A stretch of DNA of 64,000 nucleotides from positions 547,216-611,215 of the forward strand of contig QNQO01000673.1 in NCBI GenBank assembly GCA_003290165.1, read 5' to 3'. The stretch is from Berberis thunbergii. Lineage: Eukaryota > Streptophyta > Magnoliopsida > Ranunculales > Berberidaceae. Positions 44,192 through 57,085 of this stretch are shown here, piece by piece (positions within the stretch are counted from its first letter, which is position 1; the number at the start of each line of letters is the position of its first letter). The position numbers and the translations under genes are program-made. Under the pieces are notes generated by a model. The model saw only the letters and a program-made list of their open reading frames with translations, ran no database searches and was not told the DNA's origin.

Positions 44192-46046
44192 TGCGGATTT
44201 AACTAACCTAAGTTAATAGGTTAATTCAACCCACTTGTAATAACTGCAAGTGTACGGTGTCTAACTTGTAGACAACGGCAAGTACGGGTCGATCCCACGA
44301 GGAAGGTGGATTAAATTGAATTTTAGAATTTAATTAAACTAATTTAGAGAAAATGGGGTTACAACATTTTTAAAGCTAAACTAAAAATAAATTAAAAATA
44401 TGAAAAAATAAAATAAAAGATAGATGATGATTTTATGGGCTTGGACTCACCAATGAGTTAGCAAAATTATTTAATCTAAATTACTGAATTTAAAAACGAG
44501 AAGCTTTAGGGATGAGAATCCCTTGCTTACACCGAATATGTGATCGTTAAAATCCAATTAAACTTATATCATGTTTCTATCAAACATTAACAAATCATTT
44601 CAAGCAAATACGCTCTTACCAAGTATTAAGTGTCTTTTTAGGGCACACTTAATCAAAGTTTAAGCTTAATATTTTTAGCGCATGCTTTGAATATTGATAA
44701 AGGGTAATTCTAACTACCAAACATATCAAGATTAATTTCCCGAAAATGAAGGGTGAAATCAATTTATCAAAAATTCAGAAATAAATTGTAATTAACAATT
44801 AAGCACACAATTCAGTAAAATAAATCAGAATGACTTATACAACCCATTTAGTTTGTCACAAACTTGATGTGGTGGTACTCAGCAGGTGGTATGAACACGA
44901 ATCCCGAGACAAATGGGCCCAAAACGCTCTGTGGTGGCTCTTACAGATACCTGGGGTGTGAATAGCCAAATAACCGAATTAATCAACTCCCGCCTCTGCT
45001 ATAGTAGCCGCTCGCTCCGCTCGTCTTCTCCAGCGCGACAGCGGCGCTGCTCGCGGACTTCCTTTGCTCCCCACGACCGTCCCGACCTCCAATTGATTCT
45101 GAAACCTGCAAAATAAACAGAAGGTGAGGAAACAATCGAGAGAGATGCGAAAATAAACAGAGAGAGCTCGGAGAATACTCCCTGTTTTCGCTTCCTGTTT
45201 CAGCGATGGTGGTGCGCCGCGGTGAGGTGTTCTGTGGTGGTTGTCCTGTGGCGGAGAGATGGTAAGGAGGTCTGGACGAAGAGAGGATAGAGAGGAGAGG
45301 AGGACGCAGGGTCTGGCTGGGTCGCGAGGCGGAACAGAGCCACGGTGAGCTCTGTTTTGCGAGGTGGTTCTCGGGTAATGGTGCTCGGTCTGTGACGGTG
45401 GTCAGTGCGGAGGTGGTGGCGGTTGTGTGGACAGGGGAGAGGAGTAGAGACGGTGATGGTGGTGGCGGTGGCGGTTGTGCTGTCTGGAGGTGGTGGTGCT
45501 GCTCGGGTGATGGTGGTGGCAAGGTGGTGATTGCTGAGTGAGTGGTGATGGTGGATAGGTGTGATGGTCACTTTGTGAGAATCACCTTTGAGAGAGGAGT
45601 TCACGGAAAATCTCCTTTGAGGAAGAGGTTTTGATTTTTTTCTAATTCTCTTATTTTTCCCTTCTCTTCCTCTCCCTCTTTCTCACCCTATTATCTTCTA
45701 TTTATAGAAAATGACCAAGATGAATAGGGATGAGATGAGGGGATAATTCATCAATGAGGGTAGGATTGGGCTTGGCATTGGGTTTGGGTTTAGGTTATGG
45801 ATTGGGTTTAGGTTATGAATTAGGTTTTGGGTTTAGGTTATGAATTAGGTTTCGGGTTTAGGTTTGTGACTTCTTTATACCACTGTTGGAATCGACTAAT
45901 TGTCGTTCCTTAACTTGTCGCTTTAATATGATTTCATCGTTTACGCTCAAATTCCTACAAAGACATGAAAACGAAATAATTACTATACAATATAATAATC
46001 GAAACACTAACATGCATAAATTAAGGGATATATTATGTAAATATCA
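44192..46046 (-). repeat. 3' LTR of the retrotransposon (1855 bp)
   Basis: Direct partner of 60696-62592, TG...CA bounded on the minus strand (TGATATTTACATAATATATCC to AATCCGCA). It includes a short repeat array of GGGTTTAGGTTATGAATTAGG type at about 45775-45865. Confidence 0.9.
45698..45707 (-). promoter_or_regulatory. TATA box copy in the 3' LTR
   Basis: CTATAAATAG on the minus strand, identical to 62233-62242. From this position it would drive transcription out of the element toward 44191. Confidence 0.5.
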
Positions 46047-46062
46047 AATACCCCCAAACCTA
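46047..46062 (-). other. Polypurine tract beside the 3' LTR
   Basis: The minus strand reads ATAGGTTTGGGGGTATT directly before the LTR start TGATATT, preceded by CTCGAGGACTAACAAAA, the layout familiar from Athila/Tat-type elements. Confidence 0.75.
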
Positions 46063-48049
46063 TATTTTGTTAGTCCTCGAGCAAAACAATAAAAAAATCC
46101 TAACTCACTTTCGCAGATATCATCGGTTGCACTTACCTTAAATGTGCAACAAAGATTTAAACCCCTAGATTACCTCTAGTGGACGAGTTATAGTCTCGTG
46201 AGGGTTTCCAGAAATGTTACCCACAAACATTACTGTCTCAATCAAAACTTTGTCAAACAGTGTTAATTTTAAAACTTCGAGAAATGCAAGAAACCAACAG
46301 TGTCATTTTAGTGTATCAAGAAATTTCCAAATAATTTAATATTCTCCACAAGTTAGAGACAAATTCACAATCATCCTCAACTCAATGTGTGTGTGTGTGG
46401 ATGGCATTATCAACATAATTTTTCATTTCAGAGTAAAACAATGACTAAATCTCCTGTAGAAAGTTTGTTTTGACTTCAAACCTCTCATGTCACTCACAAT
46501 AAAACACTCAGAGATTTGGTATTTCACTCAGTTTATATGTGAGGAAAAGAGTAAATAATGGAAAACAATCATCTCACATATAGTAATATGAAAAACAGAC
46601 TTTTCAAGAATGGAATGAACATGATCTCATGGACAGGAATATCAATTACTTTTGGGAATGTTGAATCAAACACCATAGGTTTTGGTTATTAAATATCCAC
46701 ATCTACACAACCAACCTTTACCTAAGATCAACTAAGACTTTGTTGGGTTGTAATGGGGCTTGGGTAATGGTTAATAAGGAATGTCAAAGGATTCTAACAA
46801 AAATTTCTAGGAATGTATACACCCATTATACGAACAATTAGGTTGTCAAGAATAAATCAATGTTACGCACCATCAATTTTTTCTTCATTCTCACATCTTT
46901 ATCCTCATTCACATTCTTCTTCTGCTTTTGTTTTTTTTTTTTTTCATAGAGGATTTATGAAATATCTCATATTTTGCTCTTTCATGCCCTTTTTACACCA
47001 AGTATATTCATTCGTACACATTCCCAGAAAAGTTGGGTAAAGATTAATGGGTTAACAAATAAAGTTAATCTAAGGCTCAAAAGGCTACAAAAAATGTTAA
47101 TGTTATGGGTAAGTTAAAAGGCTAGTTAATGGTCTAAAGAAGAAGAAAAATGCCTAGATCATTTCCTAAGTTCGGGCCAGTATTATGACATCTCAATTGA
47201 ATAAGCCAAGAAGTTCTAGTGTAATAATTCAATTTTGATGTCATTCCCAAAGCAATTGATCAGAAAAATGAGAATAATGAGATCATCAACGAGATAATAC
47301 AGACTCAAGAAAAATCAGAGTTTATGTATAATCCTCAGAAAAATAGAAAGGCTCAAAACTTTCAGGGTTAAGTCTCCACTATTATTATAAGGTTTTCTAG
47401 TATATATTTCACTCATCAACTTCAAGTTATGCTAACATGGCTCATGGTGCAAAGATAATCGAGTTGAAAAAATCTTATGAACTAGATCTAACTTAAGGAC
47501 CATACTAAACTTTCAGTCTTTATCAATATACCAATCTGTCAAGTTGGCTTGCATTTTCTTAAGCATAAAACATTTAAAATCCATTTTCACAAAAGACCAA
47601 GTTGTCTTGACAGAAATTTTTTTTTTTTATTATTTTTATTTTTTAAGAATAAGAAAAGAAAACACTACGTTTTTTTTAAGAATAAGAAAAGAAAACACTA
47701 CGAAAAAATGAAAAATTCACCGACTCATGAACCCTACCCCCAAACCTAATCCAAACATTGTCCTCAATGTTTAATAAAGTAATTCTGACAAATGAATGAA
47801 GTAAGTACATGAGAGGAGGTTAGAACAGTATTACCGCGGTGAAGATTTTACCAATTTCCAAGAAGTCATCCATCAATGAGGCTCACAAATATAAGAATCA
47901 TGGAGTTTTCATTAGAAATCAATAAAATGCAGACTCGACACTAACAAAGAAAACTAAAAAGAAAAGGCAAGTTGTAAGTCAATACTGTTACGGAGCTAAC
48001 GAGTATGAGTGAAACACAACTAAATAGGGTACTCGAAAATCAATCCAGA
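46063..48049 (-). other. Retrotransposon 3' untranslated interior
   Basis: No recognisable coding content. It has short repeats, including a 30-bp tandem duplication of TTAAGAATAAGAAAAGAAAA-type sequence at about 47636-47702, and T-runs. Confidence 0.45.
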
Positions 48050-48973
48050 CTAACAGCAAAGATACACAACTAAAGCTAGGCTGCCTCCCAGTAGCGCTTG
48101 GTTTAACGTCATCAGCCCGACAAATATTCTTCTTAAAAAATGGTGTATCAAAAAGTGTAGAGGAAGAATATGACAAATACTTAGTCCATGGTCGTATATC
48201 AACAACCTGAACAGTTGAGGATCAGTCCACCAAAATATAGCAATCACATGGGGCACCAAATACAATAGGACATCCCAAAAGTGACCAGTAGTCATAATCA
48301 TAGGACTTTTGCGTGCTCCAAAAAGGGAACATCCTATGTCTGGTTCCAAATCAGATGATTGAATAATTTTCACAACATGATGGTGAAAACTGAAATCCTC
48401 ACTACAACACAAGGGATCGGTGAAGGTAGTCTTAGTAATTGGGAATGTGATGCAAGTAGATGAGACGATGAATATATCAGGTAGTACAGGCTCATCACAT
48501 GAATCATATAGAGATATTGGCCTAGACAACTCATCACCTGAAAATGCATACCTGAGGGTGTCAGGTAATTGTTTAAGGTCAAGCTCAGGTGGCTCAACTG
48601 ATGGGACTAGTTTTGACTCACTGAGTGGAAGAGGCTTCACTTTAGACTTCCATTTATAACTAGGATCCACAATGGGGAATGAGTCAAGTAAATCATTGAC
48701 TTCCCTAATGGAATCATCAACATCAAAGTCTAAACTAAAATGAGTCAAACAAGCTTGTAAATGGTCATGTGTATCATGAAAACAGTCAAGGGGGAACTTT
48801 AAAGAATGTGCATAGTTTGATTCAATGCATGAGTTACTAGGGAGGCATGAGTCAACATGGGAAGGAGATGTCTGTAGTGTCTTAGAATCTACAGGTTCAT
48901 CAATAAATGAGGCTTTATCAGCATTCGTATGAGAGGAGGATGCAACCTGTCTAGACAACTCAATGACACTCAT
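48050..48973 (-). pseudogene. Retrotransposon pol remnant upstream of the RT position, and 3' region
   Basis: A 307-codon frame starting MSVIELSRQ contains PPELDLKQLPDTLRYAF, the segment that precedes reverse transcriptase in Ty3/gypsy pol, but RT itself does not follow. Near 48075-48125 the sequence changes to the conserved 3' motif (CRADDVKPSATGRQPS in a second frame; DNA GACGTTAAACCAAGCGCT) normally found after pol. The element has therefore lost RT, RNase H and integrase by internal deletion. Its 5' continuation lies beyond the CACTA element at 58816. Confidence 0.6.
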
Positions 48974-48989
48974 ACACTACAACAATTAA

Positions 48990-49900
48990 GGCATTTTTCA
49001 AGAAAAAATATCCTTGACAAAGCTCAAAATTTTGTTGAAAAATATTTTTAACAAGGAAAAAATTCGTTGGTGGGTTCCCAGAGGCATCCCCGTAGCTAAA
49101 GGTATTTGCCAAGGAATTACAGTTTTTGTTGGTAAATGGAATGCTAAGTCAAGGAAATATTTTGTTGGTAATACTAACAACTACCAAGGAAATTCGTTGG
49201 TAAAAATCAAATGTATTTACCAACAAATTGTTTGTTGCAAAATCTATTTTATTTACCTATGAATTTTTCTTGAAAAATCTTAAAATCATCTAGGAAAATT
49301 GGCGTTGGCAAAGGTAACAACCTTTATCATAGAACTTTTTCGTTGGTAAAATGCATGTATATCAACGAAAGTTTTCATAGGTATCGTTAGTAATTACCAA
49401 GGAAATTCGTTGTTAAAAATCAAACATCTTTACCAACGATTCATTTTGTTGCAGAAAAGGGTTCGTAAATCCAAGGGTGATTTTTGTGGGAAGAGGTATT
49501 TACCTATACCAATAAAAAAATTGTTGATAAACACATAAGCATATATACCAAGGAAACACAATTTTGTAGCTAAACAATATACTTTCATCAAGAAAACATT
49601 ATTCCTTGATAAATGTATAATATATTTAACCATGAAATGTTCCTTGAAAAAGGCTTAGAATAAACAACAAATAGTTGAACATTTTCCAAGAAAATTTTAA
49701 TGAATACCAACATAGTTTTCGTCAGAAATAGTTTAATACCATGACAAATTGTTGGTTTTATACCCAGAAAAATTGTCTTTAAAAAACATGTTAAACTACT
49801 TTAATCAAGGAATGATTTGGTTATAAATTTTCCTTCAATTTTTTGTCGCCAAATTGTTGACTACTCTTCAACCAACATTAGATATTTTATCAACAATCTT
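48990..49900. repeat. CACTA left subterminal repeats
   Basis: Many copies in both orientations of motifs such as ACCAAGGAAATTCGTTGGTAAA, CAACGAA and TTCCTTG, the kind of array bound by the element-encoded protein in CACTA transposons. Confidence 0.75.
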
Positions 49901-50329
49901 ATGCAAAAATTAACCGAATCCGTCATAGAACAAATCTTGAAAATTAAGTCTAACAATATAATCATCAAAACAATCTTTAAGCTCCACTAACAATCCTACA
50001 AACTTCGTATCAATTAAAATTCAATAAATAATTTCTAAAAATCAAGTAAATATTAATTCCGTCATAGTGGAATTCAAAAGTTCTTCGGCATATGCATGCT
50101 AAACAACACCCACAACTTGGTTGAGTAGCCAGATGACTTTGAGGTGTACTTTCTTCAAACAATAATATCTTTTCTAGTGATTCTCATCATTGTCGCTCTC
50201 CTCGACTCCATTAATATTGCTCTTATCTCTGAAAATAAAACAATCTTTCAATCAGCCAAAAGATATGGTAATCATATTGTAAGCATGTTGGATTACATAA
50301 GACTATATCCTTATGCAATGTATTATAAC

Positions 50330-51230
50330 TAAAATGTCTTGAACACTACCATATATATCCTTATGCAAAGTATATAGAACACTACCATATATTTATAGAA
50401 CGCTACCATATATCCTTATGCATAGTATATACATCTACATATGAACACTATATAAGACACGTTTAAATTAGTATATAGAACACTATATAGTACCATATAT
50501 GAATACTACCATATAGTATGAATACTCTTATAGTTATGGTAGTATTCATATAGGACACTATATAATACTCTTATAGTGCTCTTTTTCAACTATATAGGAC
50601 ACAACTATATAGGTTATATGACTACGCCTAAATTACACTGGCTATAGGTTATAAGAAATGACTGTATTCATTAAGTATATGATTGTGACTATAGGTTTGA
50701 CATGGATGTTGGTAGTCTAGCCCACTGTCAAAGTTGTTGTCATACAACAACAAGACTATGCTTCACAATACAACACACAATCAGCACACAAATAGCATAA
50801 GACTATGTTGTCATACTCCACAAATCAGCACACAATAGTCTTGTCATACAGCAACAAGACTATGCTTCAGAGATCAGCACACAAATCAATACACAATAGC
50901 ACACAAATCAGCACACAATAACACACAAATCAGAACACAAATAGCACACAAATCAGCACACAATAGCACACAAATCAGCAAGCATCTTATGCATGAATAA
51001 GTATATATCTGCACTGAATGAAACCAGATATATATCTGCACATAATAAGTATATGAATCCAGATATATATATCTGCACGGAATAAGTATAAGAAACCAGA
51101 TATATATGCATGAATAAGCATCTTATGCATGAATAAGTATATATCTGCACGGAATAAGTATACGAATCCAAAGCAAGCATCTTATGCATGAATGAAACCA
51201 GATATATCTGTACTGCGCAACAAACATAAA
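50330..51230. repeat. Minisatellite cluster within the CACTA element
   Basis: Three neighbouring arrays: an AT-rich TATATAGAACACTACCATATA-type array (about 50330-50600), an array of CACAAATCAGCACACAATAG-type units (about 50760-50985), and CCAGATATATATCTGCACGGAATAAGTAT-type units with GCATCTTATGCATGAA (about 50995-51220). The minus-strand ORF 50953-51375 is their translation and not a gene. Confidence 0.75.
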
Positions 51231-51990
51231 GAATTGTGCAGGAATGAGTTGCTTGCATCAGCAAGAAATAACCTAGAAAAGCAAACTGAAAATTTGTGAT
51301 GTAAAGAAGTAAAGCACAAGACAGTCTTCCATTCTCCTGTAACAGTTGAAAAAGTACAGACCCCTTATCCAGCACCTAGCCAATGGATTGCCAAATAGAT
51401 GACCCTTGGCATACCATTAATGTCTGGCTAACTGGTTCCAGACATCTGATAAGTTTTTCCTAGAATTTTAACAAAGAATATTTTGCAGTGCAGTGAAACC
51501 ATTGTTGGAATGGATAGAAAACTCATTGAGAAAAAAGAGAGTTACATGCATGTTTGTATCTTAGAAATCAAAAGTTTGTTATTCAGCTGGTGTAGGGTGT
51601 TTATGGAGTGCCAAGGTGTTCGATTCAAGGGTTATGTAAGCTGTTGGGAGGAGGTTCTTTTTGTTTGAGATGGTATCTTTTGTTGGTGTTATTTTCGAGG
51701 AAAATAGTGTCAGCCTCCTTTCAATCTGTCTATATCTTGTAATCTATATCTCATTGAGAATCCCATTCCATAATTCTAGGAAATAAAGCTAACACAAAAG
51801 ATGGGTTCAAGAACCCTTTCAATCTTTGAGTCACACTGTGTCAAATACTACCACACAAGAGAACAAAGGTGGCCTCACAGTTAAACTACTCAGATTCTAA
51901 CAGATACTACTCATACTTGACAAACAAATATTAAGAAGCAAAACATAATGAAAAAAAAATTTACTTGACTTAGTTTATTCTCTTATGTTT

Positions 51991-52101
51991 CAGGAAGTCG
52001 TCCTCACGTAACTGGACTTGGCTTGTTACCGGTGCAAGATTTACTCTTAGCTTGTCCGGTCTTAAAGGCTCATGTTTTTGGGATGAATTTGATCATTTGC
52101 A
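51991..52101 (+). pseudogene. Unidentified exon-like segment captured in the CACTA element
   Basis: An open 111-nt block is bounded by TTATGTTTCAG on the left and CAG/GTGGGAACC on the right, which are acceptor- and donor-like. One frame reads SRNWTWLVTGARF...WDEFDHLQ, another GSRPHVTGLGLLPVQDLL. I do not recognise either. Its position just upstream of the ESF1 fragment suggests a second captured exon from the same or another host gene. Confidence 0.3.
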
Positions 52102-52756
52102 GGTGGGAACCTTTAAGTTGTAGTCTTTGTTGTCATTTCAAATGAATCACAATTGTGTTTATATCACATATGAGTGGGTTATAAGAAAACAAACAATTTG
52201 GTTCAAGGGAAATTTTTCTCGAAGAAAACTTGCCAAAAGTGAGAGGGGAGAGGAGGTAAAGAGGAAGAAATAATGAACATGAATTTGGTTATGATCTCCA
52301 TATTTTGATTTTATACAAACTTGTGGTAAATGTTTTCTTAGCTCATCCCCTTCGAAAATACTTGCAAAAATACATGGTTGTCTTCAAGGTGGAGAATTTG
52401 TTCCTACTTTCTGCACCATACCTCTAAAATGAAACACACCCTTAGTATCTTCCCAAGTGTTTTCTTAGTTTTTTAAAAAAGCCACAAGCTTCAATAGAAT
52501 AGAGCATGTAGGGAGTGCTCTAAAGATGAAATTTTAGTATTTGTGGTTCCGGGTGCCTTTTCCCTTTCTCTTAAGTTTCATAGCACTTGGGATGACTTTG
52601 ATTGGATGCTTTCAAATATTTAGGGTCCTGCTGCTGATTCCACTGGTAGACTTTATTTCTGGGAAGAACTTCAGGTTATTGGAATGTTCCCCGAGTCTTT
52701 GGAGGAGATTTTTTTAATCCCATAAAAGACTTAGATGACAAGAATTGTTGTAGTAG

Positions 52757-53640
52757 GTCTGCTCGAAAGAGGCAAGAGAAGAGGAAGATGAAGAAGAACA
52801 GGGGTAAGGACTTGTCTGAGGATGAGAGTGGCAATAGTGATATCAAAGCACCTGAACAGCCTGATGACTTCTTTATGGAAGAACCTTCTGTCAAAAGCAG
52901 TAAAGCTGGGAAGAGTGATCGTAGAAACAAACAGGAACAAGAAGCTGACAAAGAACAAGAAGCGAGTAGAGCAGAGCTTGAGTTACTGTTTGCTGATGAC
53001 CAAGCTGCTGAAAGCAATCTGAAAGGATATAACTTGAAACCTAAAAAGAGTAAAAGTAAAAAGGGGACAGAGGAACCAATTGAGGACAAACTACCTACTG
53101 TTGATTATGAAGATGACCCGCGATTTGCAGCTATGAACAAGTCATGTCTCTATGCATTGGACCCCACCGATCCACAATATAAGAGGAGTGCAGCTTTTGC
53201 TCGGTAAAAACAACGTAATGGTGTCTGGGAAGAAACCACCCATAGTGAACCGATAAATATGGCTGGGCAAGCTCCATTGTCAACAGAGGACACCATACCA
53301 AAGAGAGATGACCAATTGCAGCCAGACAATGGATCTTCAAAGAAAGAGAAGTATGAACTCTCGTCATTGGTTCGGTCAATTAAGAAATAGGCTCAGCAAG
53401 TACAAATTTCATCTGAGAAAAATACATCCTTGAAGCTTAATGATCTTTCCAAAAGAAACAAAAGCTCGAACTCTCATCCTTAGTTCGCTCAAATAAAAGA
53501 AAGGCTGAAGAACCATCCACTCCACTTATCCAAGAACCATCCAGTGAAAATGTATCAAAGAAAGATGCAAATTTTCATTCAAGAAGGTATCAAAGAAAGA
53601 TGCAAAATCGCAGTCTGATGGTTTGGTGACAGAGAAAAAG
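52757..53640 (+). pseudogene. ESF1: Captured fragment of host ESF1 (pre-rRNA processing) gene
   Basis: ESF1 is a nucleolar protein needed for 18S rRNA maturation. The frame reads ARKRQEKRKMKKN, an acidic linker, PDDFFMEEPSVKSSKAGKSD, then ASRAELELLFADDQAAESNLKGYNLKPKK, PTVDYEDDPRFAAMN and LYALDPTDPQYKRSAAFAR. The ELELL...LKGYNLKP...DPRF...ALDPTDPQYKR order is that of the ESF1 C-terminal region (NUC153). A TAA at 53205-53207 breaks the frame, but the same frame continues to ...KKEKYELSSLVRSIK near 53390, then frameshifts. The N-terminal half of ESF1 is absent. It lies mid-CACTA and is a transduplicated fragment; no function is implied. Confidence 0.85.
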
Positions 53641-54229
53641 AAGAGGTAAAATAATGGACTTCTTTGATGTTTATAAGATTATCGTCCTAGGTGGAAAACT
53701 GAATTTAGGCTTGTTTATCATTGAATCCATGTTTCTGGCAGAAAATAGTGCAAAACTACCTGGTCACTGTGTATTGGGATAGTTACAGAAGAGAATATGT
53801 TTTAAAATTGATGAAGGACAAATTGGCCTGCATTGTTCAGCGCGGATTCATCAGTTTTTTTGCACCGAAATTGTAGCTTGTAGCATGACTTGAGTTGTAG
53901 GACAGAGTTTGTAATGTTAGAGATCTTGTTCAGACCACAATAATTGATTTTGAACCTTTATTTTATGTTATGTTTTGGTTTCAAAAAAAATAAAAATAAT
54001 AGTCGGTCTGCTTCACATCAAAAACTTCAACTCCTTTATCAATGACTTTGCTTGTTGGTGGATTTTGTTCTAAAAGGGGTAGATTTGCCTGGTAAACGAT
54101 AGAAACATTTGACACCAACAAACACACCATTTGCACGCTGGATAGGTTTGTCTCCTCAGATTGGACTGATCATTTTGGACTGTTCCAAGAATCTCTTTGA
54201 TTTGGCAGGGTCAGATCATCACTGTATTC

Positions 54230-54364
54230 TTCTTGACCACCCAAGATCCACCCCCAATCTCCAACCCTTTGCTTTTGGAACTCATGTGATTTGATTCTTC
54301 TTGAACCACCCAAGATCCACCCCCCAATCTCTAACCCTTTGCTTTTGAACTCATGTGATTTGAA
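54230..54364. repeat. Tandem duplication of about 67 bp within the CACTA element
   Basis: CTTGACCACCCAAGATCCACC...CATGTGATTTGA is repeated with a few changes immediately downstream (second unit about 54298-54364). The small ORFs across it in both directions repeat accordingly. Confidence 0.85.
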
Positions 54365-55252
54365 AACAAAAGCTTCATCCAAAAGCATCCCAAACTACCA
54401 TAAGACAGGAAATATATTCCTTTTGCTTTTGCATTTTTATGAATGTTTGGATTCTAATTTTCGCTTCTTGTCTATTTTCACGTGCAACTTCTGTCACACG
54501 CATAAATAGGATAATGAGGGGAGAAGGGGAGAGTTTTCTTCGCATAAATATGATAATATGGGGAAATTAAGTTTATTCTATTGAAAGACAATGTGTGATC
54601 AACACACATGTGGATAGTCGAAAATTGCCTAAATTTGTCTTAAACAACTTGACGATTGAAAGTAGAATGTTTACATAGTTTTCAACAAAGTCATATGTAA
54701 GATAGATATCAGGTTGTTAGACAGATAGACGTTGTTAGACAGGATAGACAAGCTGCAAGGATGAAAAGGAGGACCAAGAGAATCCCCACAACTTCTGCAT
54801 CACAAGAAGTATATCAACTATTGAGATTAAAGTTGATCCCCATTGTCTATAGGTCCAACATTTGATATACGATAGATACGCCTTATCAGATAACTATTAT
54901 TCAATAATCCAAAGCACATCATCATACCATTTTATAGTTGATAAACAAAACTCAATCTAATAGCTTACACTACATGATTTATATCATAGCAACTATATCA
55001 TAGCAACTGTGGTTTATTTCTACTTCAGCTTGGGAGTGCAACACATCTAAAGTTGACAGCGTCCAAAAGGCACATACTATCGTACAAGGATCATTAATGT
55101 TTTCCCAGGCCGTAAAAGCATATAAGTTGATTAAATCATTGCACAATGAAGTATCCATTCATTTGTTTGAGCTTGTCCTCCAACAAACTAAATGTGGCCA
55201 AGGTATTTTTTTTAATGTCAATTATGTCAGTTGAAAAAAATACTCATTATGT

Positions 55253-55275
55253 AATAAAAATAAAATAAAAATAAA

Positions 55276-55308
<33 letters not shown>

Positions 55309-55321
55309 AAAAATAAAAGAA
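55253..55321. repeat. (AAAAT)n / (AAATA)n microsatellite
   Basis: About 12 units of AAATAAA/ATAAAA type in a row within the CACTA interior. Confidence 0.9.
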
Positions 55322-56379
55322 TAAGAGGATCATATCCTTTCTCCAAATGGTGTACGATAAAAACCAGCAAGGTTACGAACTTTATATGGATATCTATTTT
55401 CATGTTTGCTCACTTTCTTCATTTAGTTTAATAGCATCAGCCACAATAATTATAATCTCTTTTTTTTTTTTAATATTATCTTCTCTTCATGAAAACTCCC
55501 ATTATCTTGCCAAATCCAGACTAATGTGATTAAAAAAACCATAGAAGCACTCCAAGAATCACTCCTTGCCAAATAAAAGCAATGATATTCCATCTGGCAT
55601 GATTTCTTCTTTAATACTGCTTTTTTTTTTTTTTAAAACAAACAATATTATTAACGGGAAACTGTATACATCAAAACATCGACAAATATGTCTTCATAAT
55701 TTATTTTAAACCAAGAACTACAAACATACAAAACAATTGTAAATTGTCTAAATAAAATCCATCATTAGTCACTTAATCCAGGTACCTTCCAATACTGGAT
55801 TGTTATTATCTGGATCGAACCAGTAAATACCTTCAGTATTAGCAAACCTATGACACTAAAAAAAAAGCTACAGGCACAGACAACTAATCCCAGCTAGACA
55901 TTTCCTCAAATAGCTAAGCTACATTAATAAATGGAACACAATCTCACAAAACCATTTACCACCAATCCAATTAATCAAATTCCATTAAGAAGAACATGAA
56001 CAACACCATAAAATGATCAAGAACACCAACAATTCAACTTGGTATCGTTAAGCAAAAATAAAAAAAAACAAAAAAAAAAACAAACAAACAGTAATAGTTC
56101 TACAGCAACATTATTAAGAGTTCTCAAAGAGTCATCAAATTGATTAAGAAGAAATAATAGATACCTAGTTGTATCGTTCTCCAACAAGTGCAACAGCAAC
56201 ACGTCTTCTTCTCCAAGTTCTTCCTCCAATTAAGCAAAAGGCAAGGAAGGAAAGATGTAGACGGTTAGGGTTATATCTACTGAGATACCCCATATTTTAG
56301 GAAGTGTATCAATGGTTGATTCATGAGAAAAGGGAGGGAAAATCGAGCGGGAATGAGAGGATCTGAAAGAGGCATTCAC

Positions 56380-57085
56380 GATTTGCCAATTTTCACAATT
56401 TGGGGAGTCTTCAGGATTTGGGAGTCTTCACAAGTTTGAGAAATATTTTGATGTTGGGAATCTTCAATGATTTGGGAGTCTTCACGATTTGGGAGACTTC
56501 TCAATTTTGAGAAAGTCTTTGAGAAAATTGGGAATGAGTGAGAGAACGTGTTTGAGAAAATTTGATAAAGCGATTGAGAAATTGGAGACTTCTCAATTTT
56601 TGAGAAAGTGTTTGAGAAAATAAAATTTGAGAAAGTGTTTGAAAAAATTGGGAACGAGGGAAGTTTATTTTCCCCAATAAATTTTGAGAAAATATTTTGT
56701 TTATATATTTATATAGTTTTATTTATTATTTATCAATAAAATTATGTCTATTATTTACTAATGGCATGATATCATTTTAGATTTTGGCACTTTTAATAAC
56801 CTATTTTCTTACCATATTATTATTTAAATTAAATTAAAAACTTATTTTAGGGTTTTTTAACTGCATAGTAGTTAAAAAAAATACAACTATTATGTATTTT
56901 AATTAATTTCTAATTAATTCATTCCATTGCTTATGGTGTTAGGTCTCAAATAAATGGTGGTGTAAATTTTGGAAATATTTTAATCGATATTGATCAGTAT
57001 TGAAAGAGTTGATCAAATCTTGGAAATATTTTGATCGATACTGATCAGTATTGAAAGAGTTTATTAAATATTTTGATCGATACCT
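56380..57085. repeat. Short-unit repeats in the CACTA interior
   Basis: GATTTGGGAGTCTTCAC-type units (about 56390-56500), TTTGAGAAAGTGTTTGAGAAAAT-type units (about 56510-56660), and two units of about 52 bp of GGAAATATTTTGATCGATACTGATCAG type (about 56980-57080). Confidence 0.75.

Larger units (their letters stand above)
53650..56380. other. CACTA interior without recognisable genes
   Basis: Apart from the repeats listed separately, no supported coding sequence. ORFs such as 54109-54294, 55347-55529 and 56017-56229 (minus) have no motifs. Confidence 0.45.

Noticed and set aside
44983..45604. Pro/Ser/Thr-rich minus-strand ORFs of 179 and 134 codons (and 61344-61996) as secreted or cell-wall proteins
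   Set aside because: They lie entirely inside the LTRs, occur in overlapping frames of a GC-rich repeat, and differ by frame between the two LTR copies.
48990..49900. Regularly spaced short repeats reminiscent of a CRISPR array
   Set aside because: The motifs occur in both orientations with irregular spacing and are repeated at the other end of a CACTA element; they are subterminal transposase-binding repeats in a plant genome.
50953..51375. 140-codon Cys/Tyr-rich ORF as a multi-pass membrane protein
   Set aside because: It is the reverse-strand translation of the minisatellite cluster at 50760-51220.
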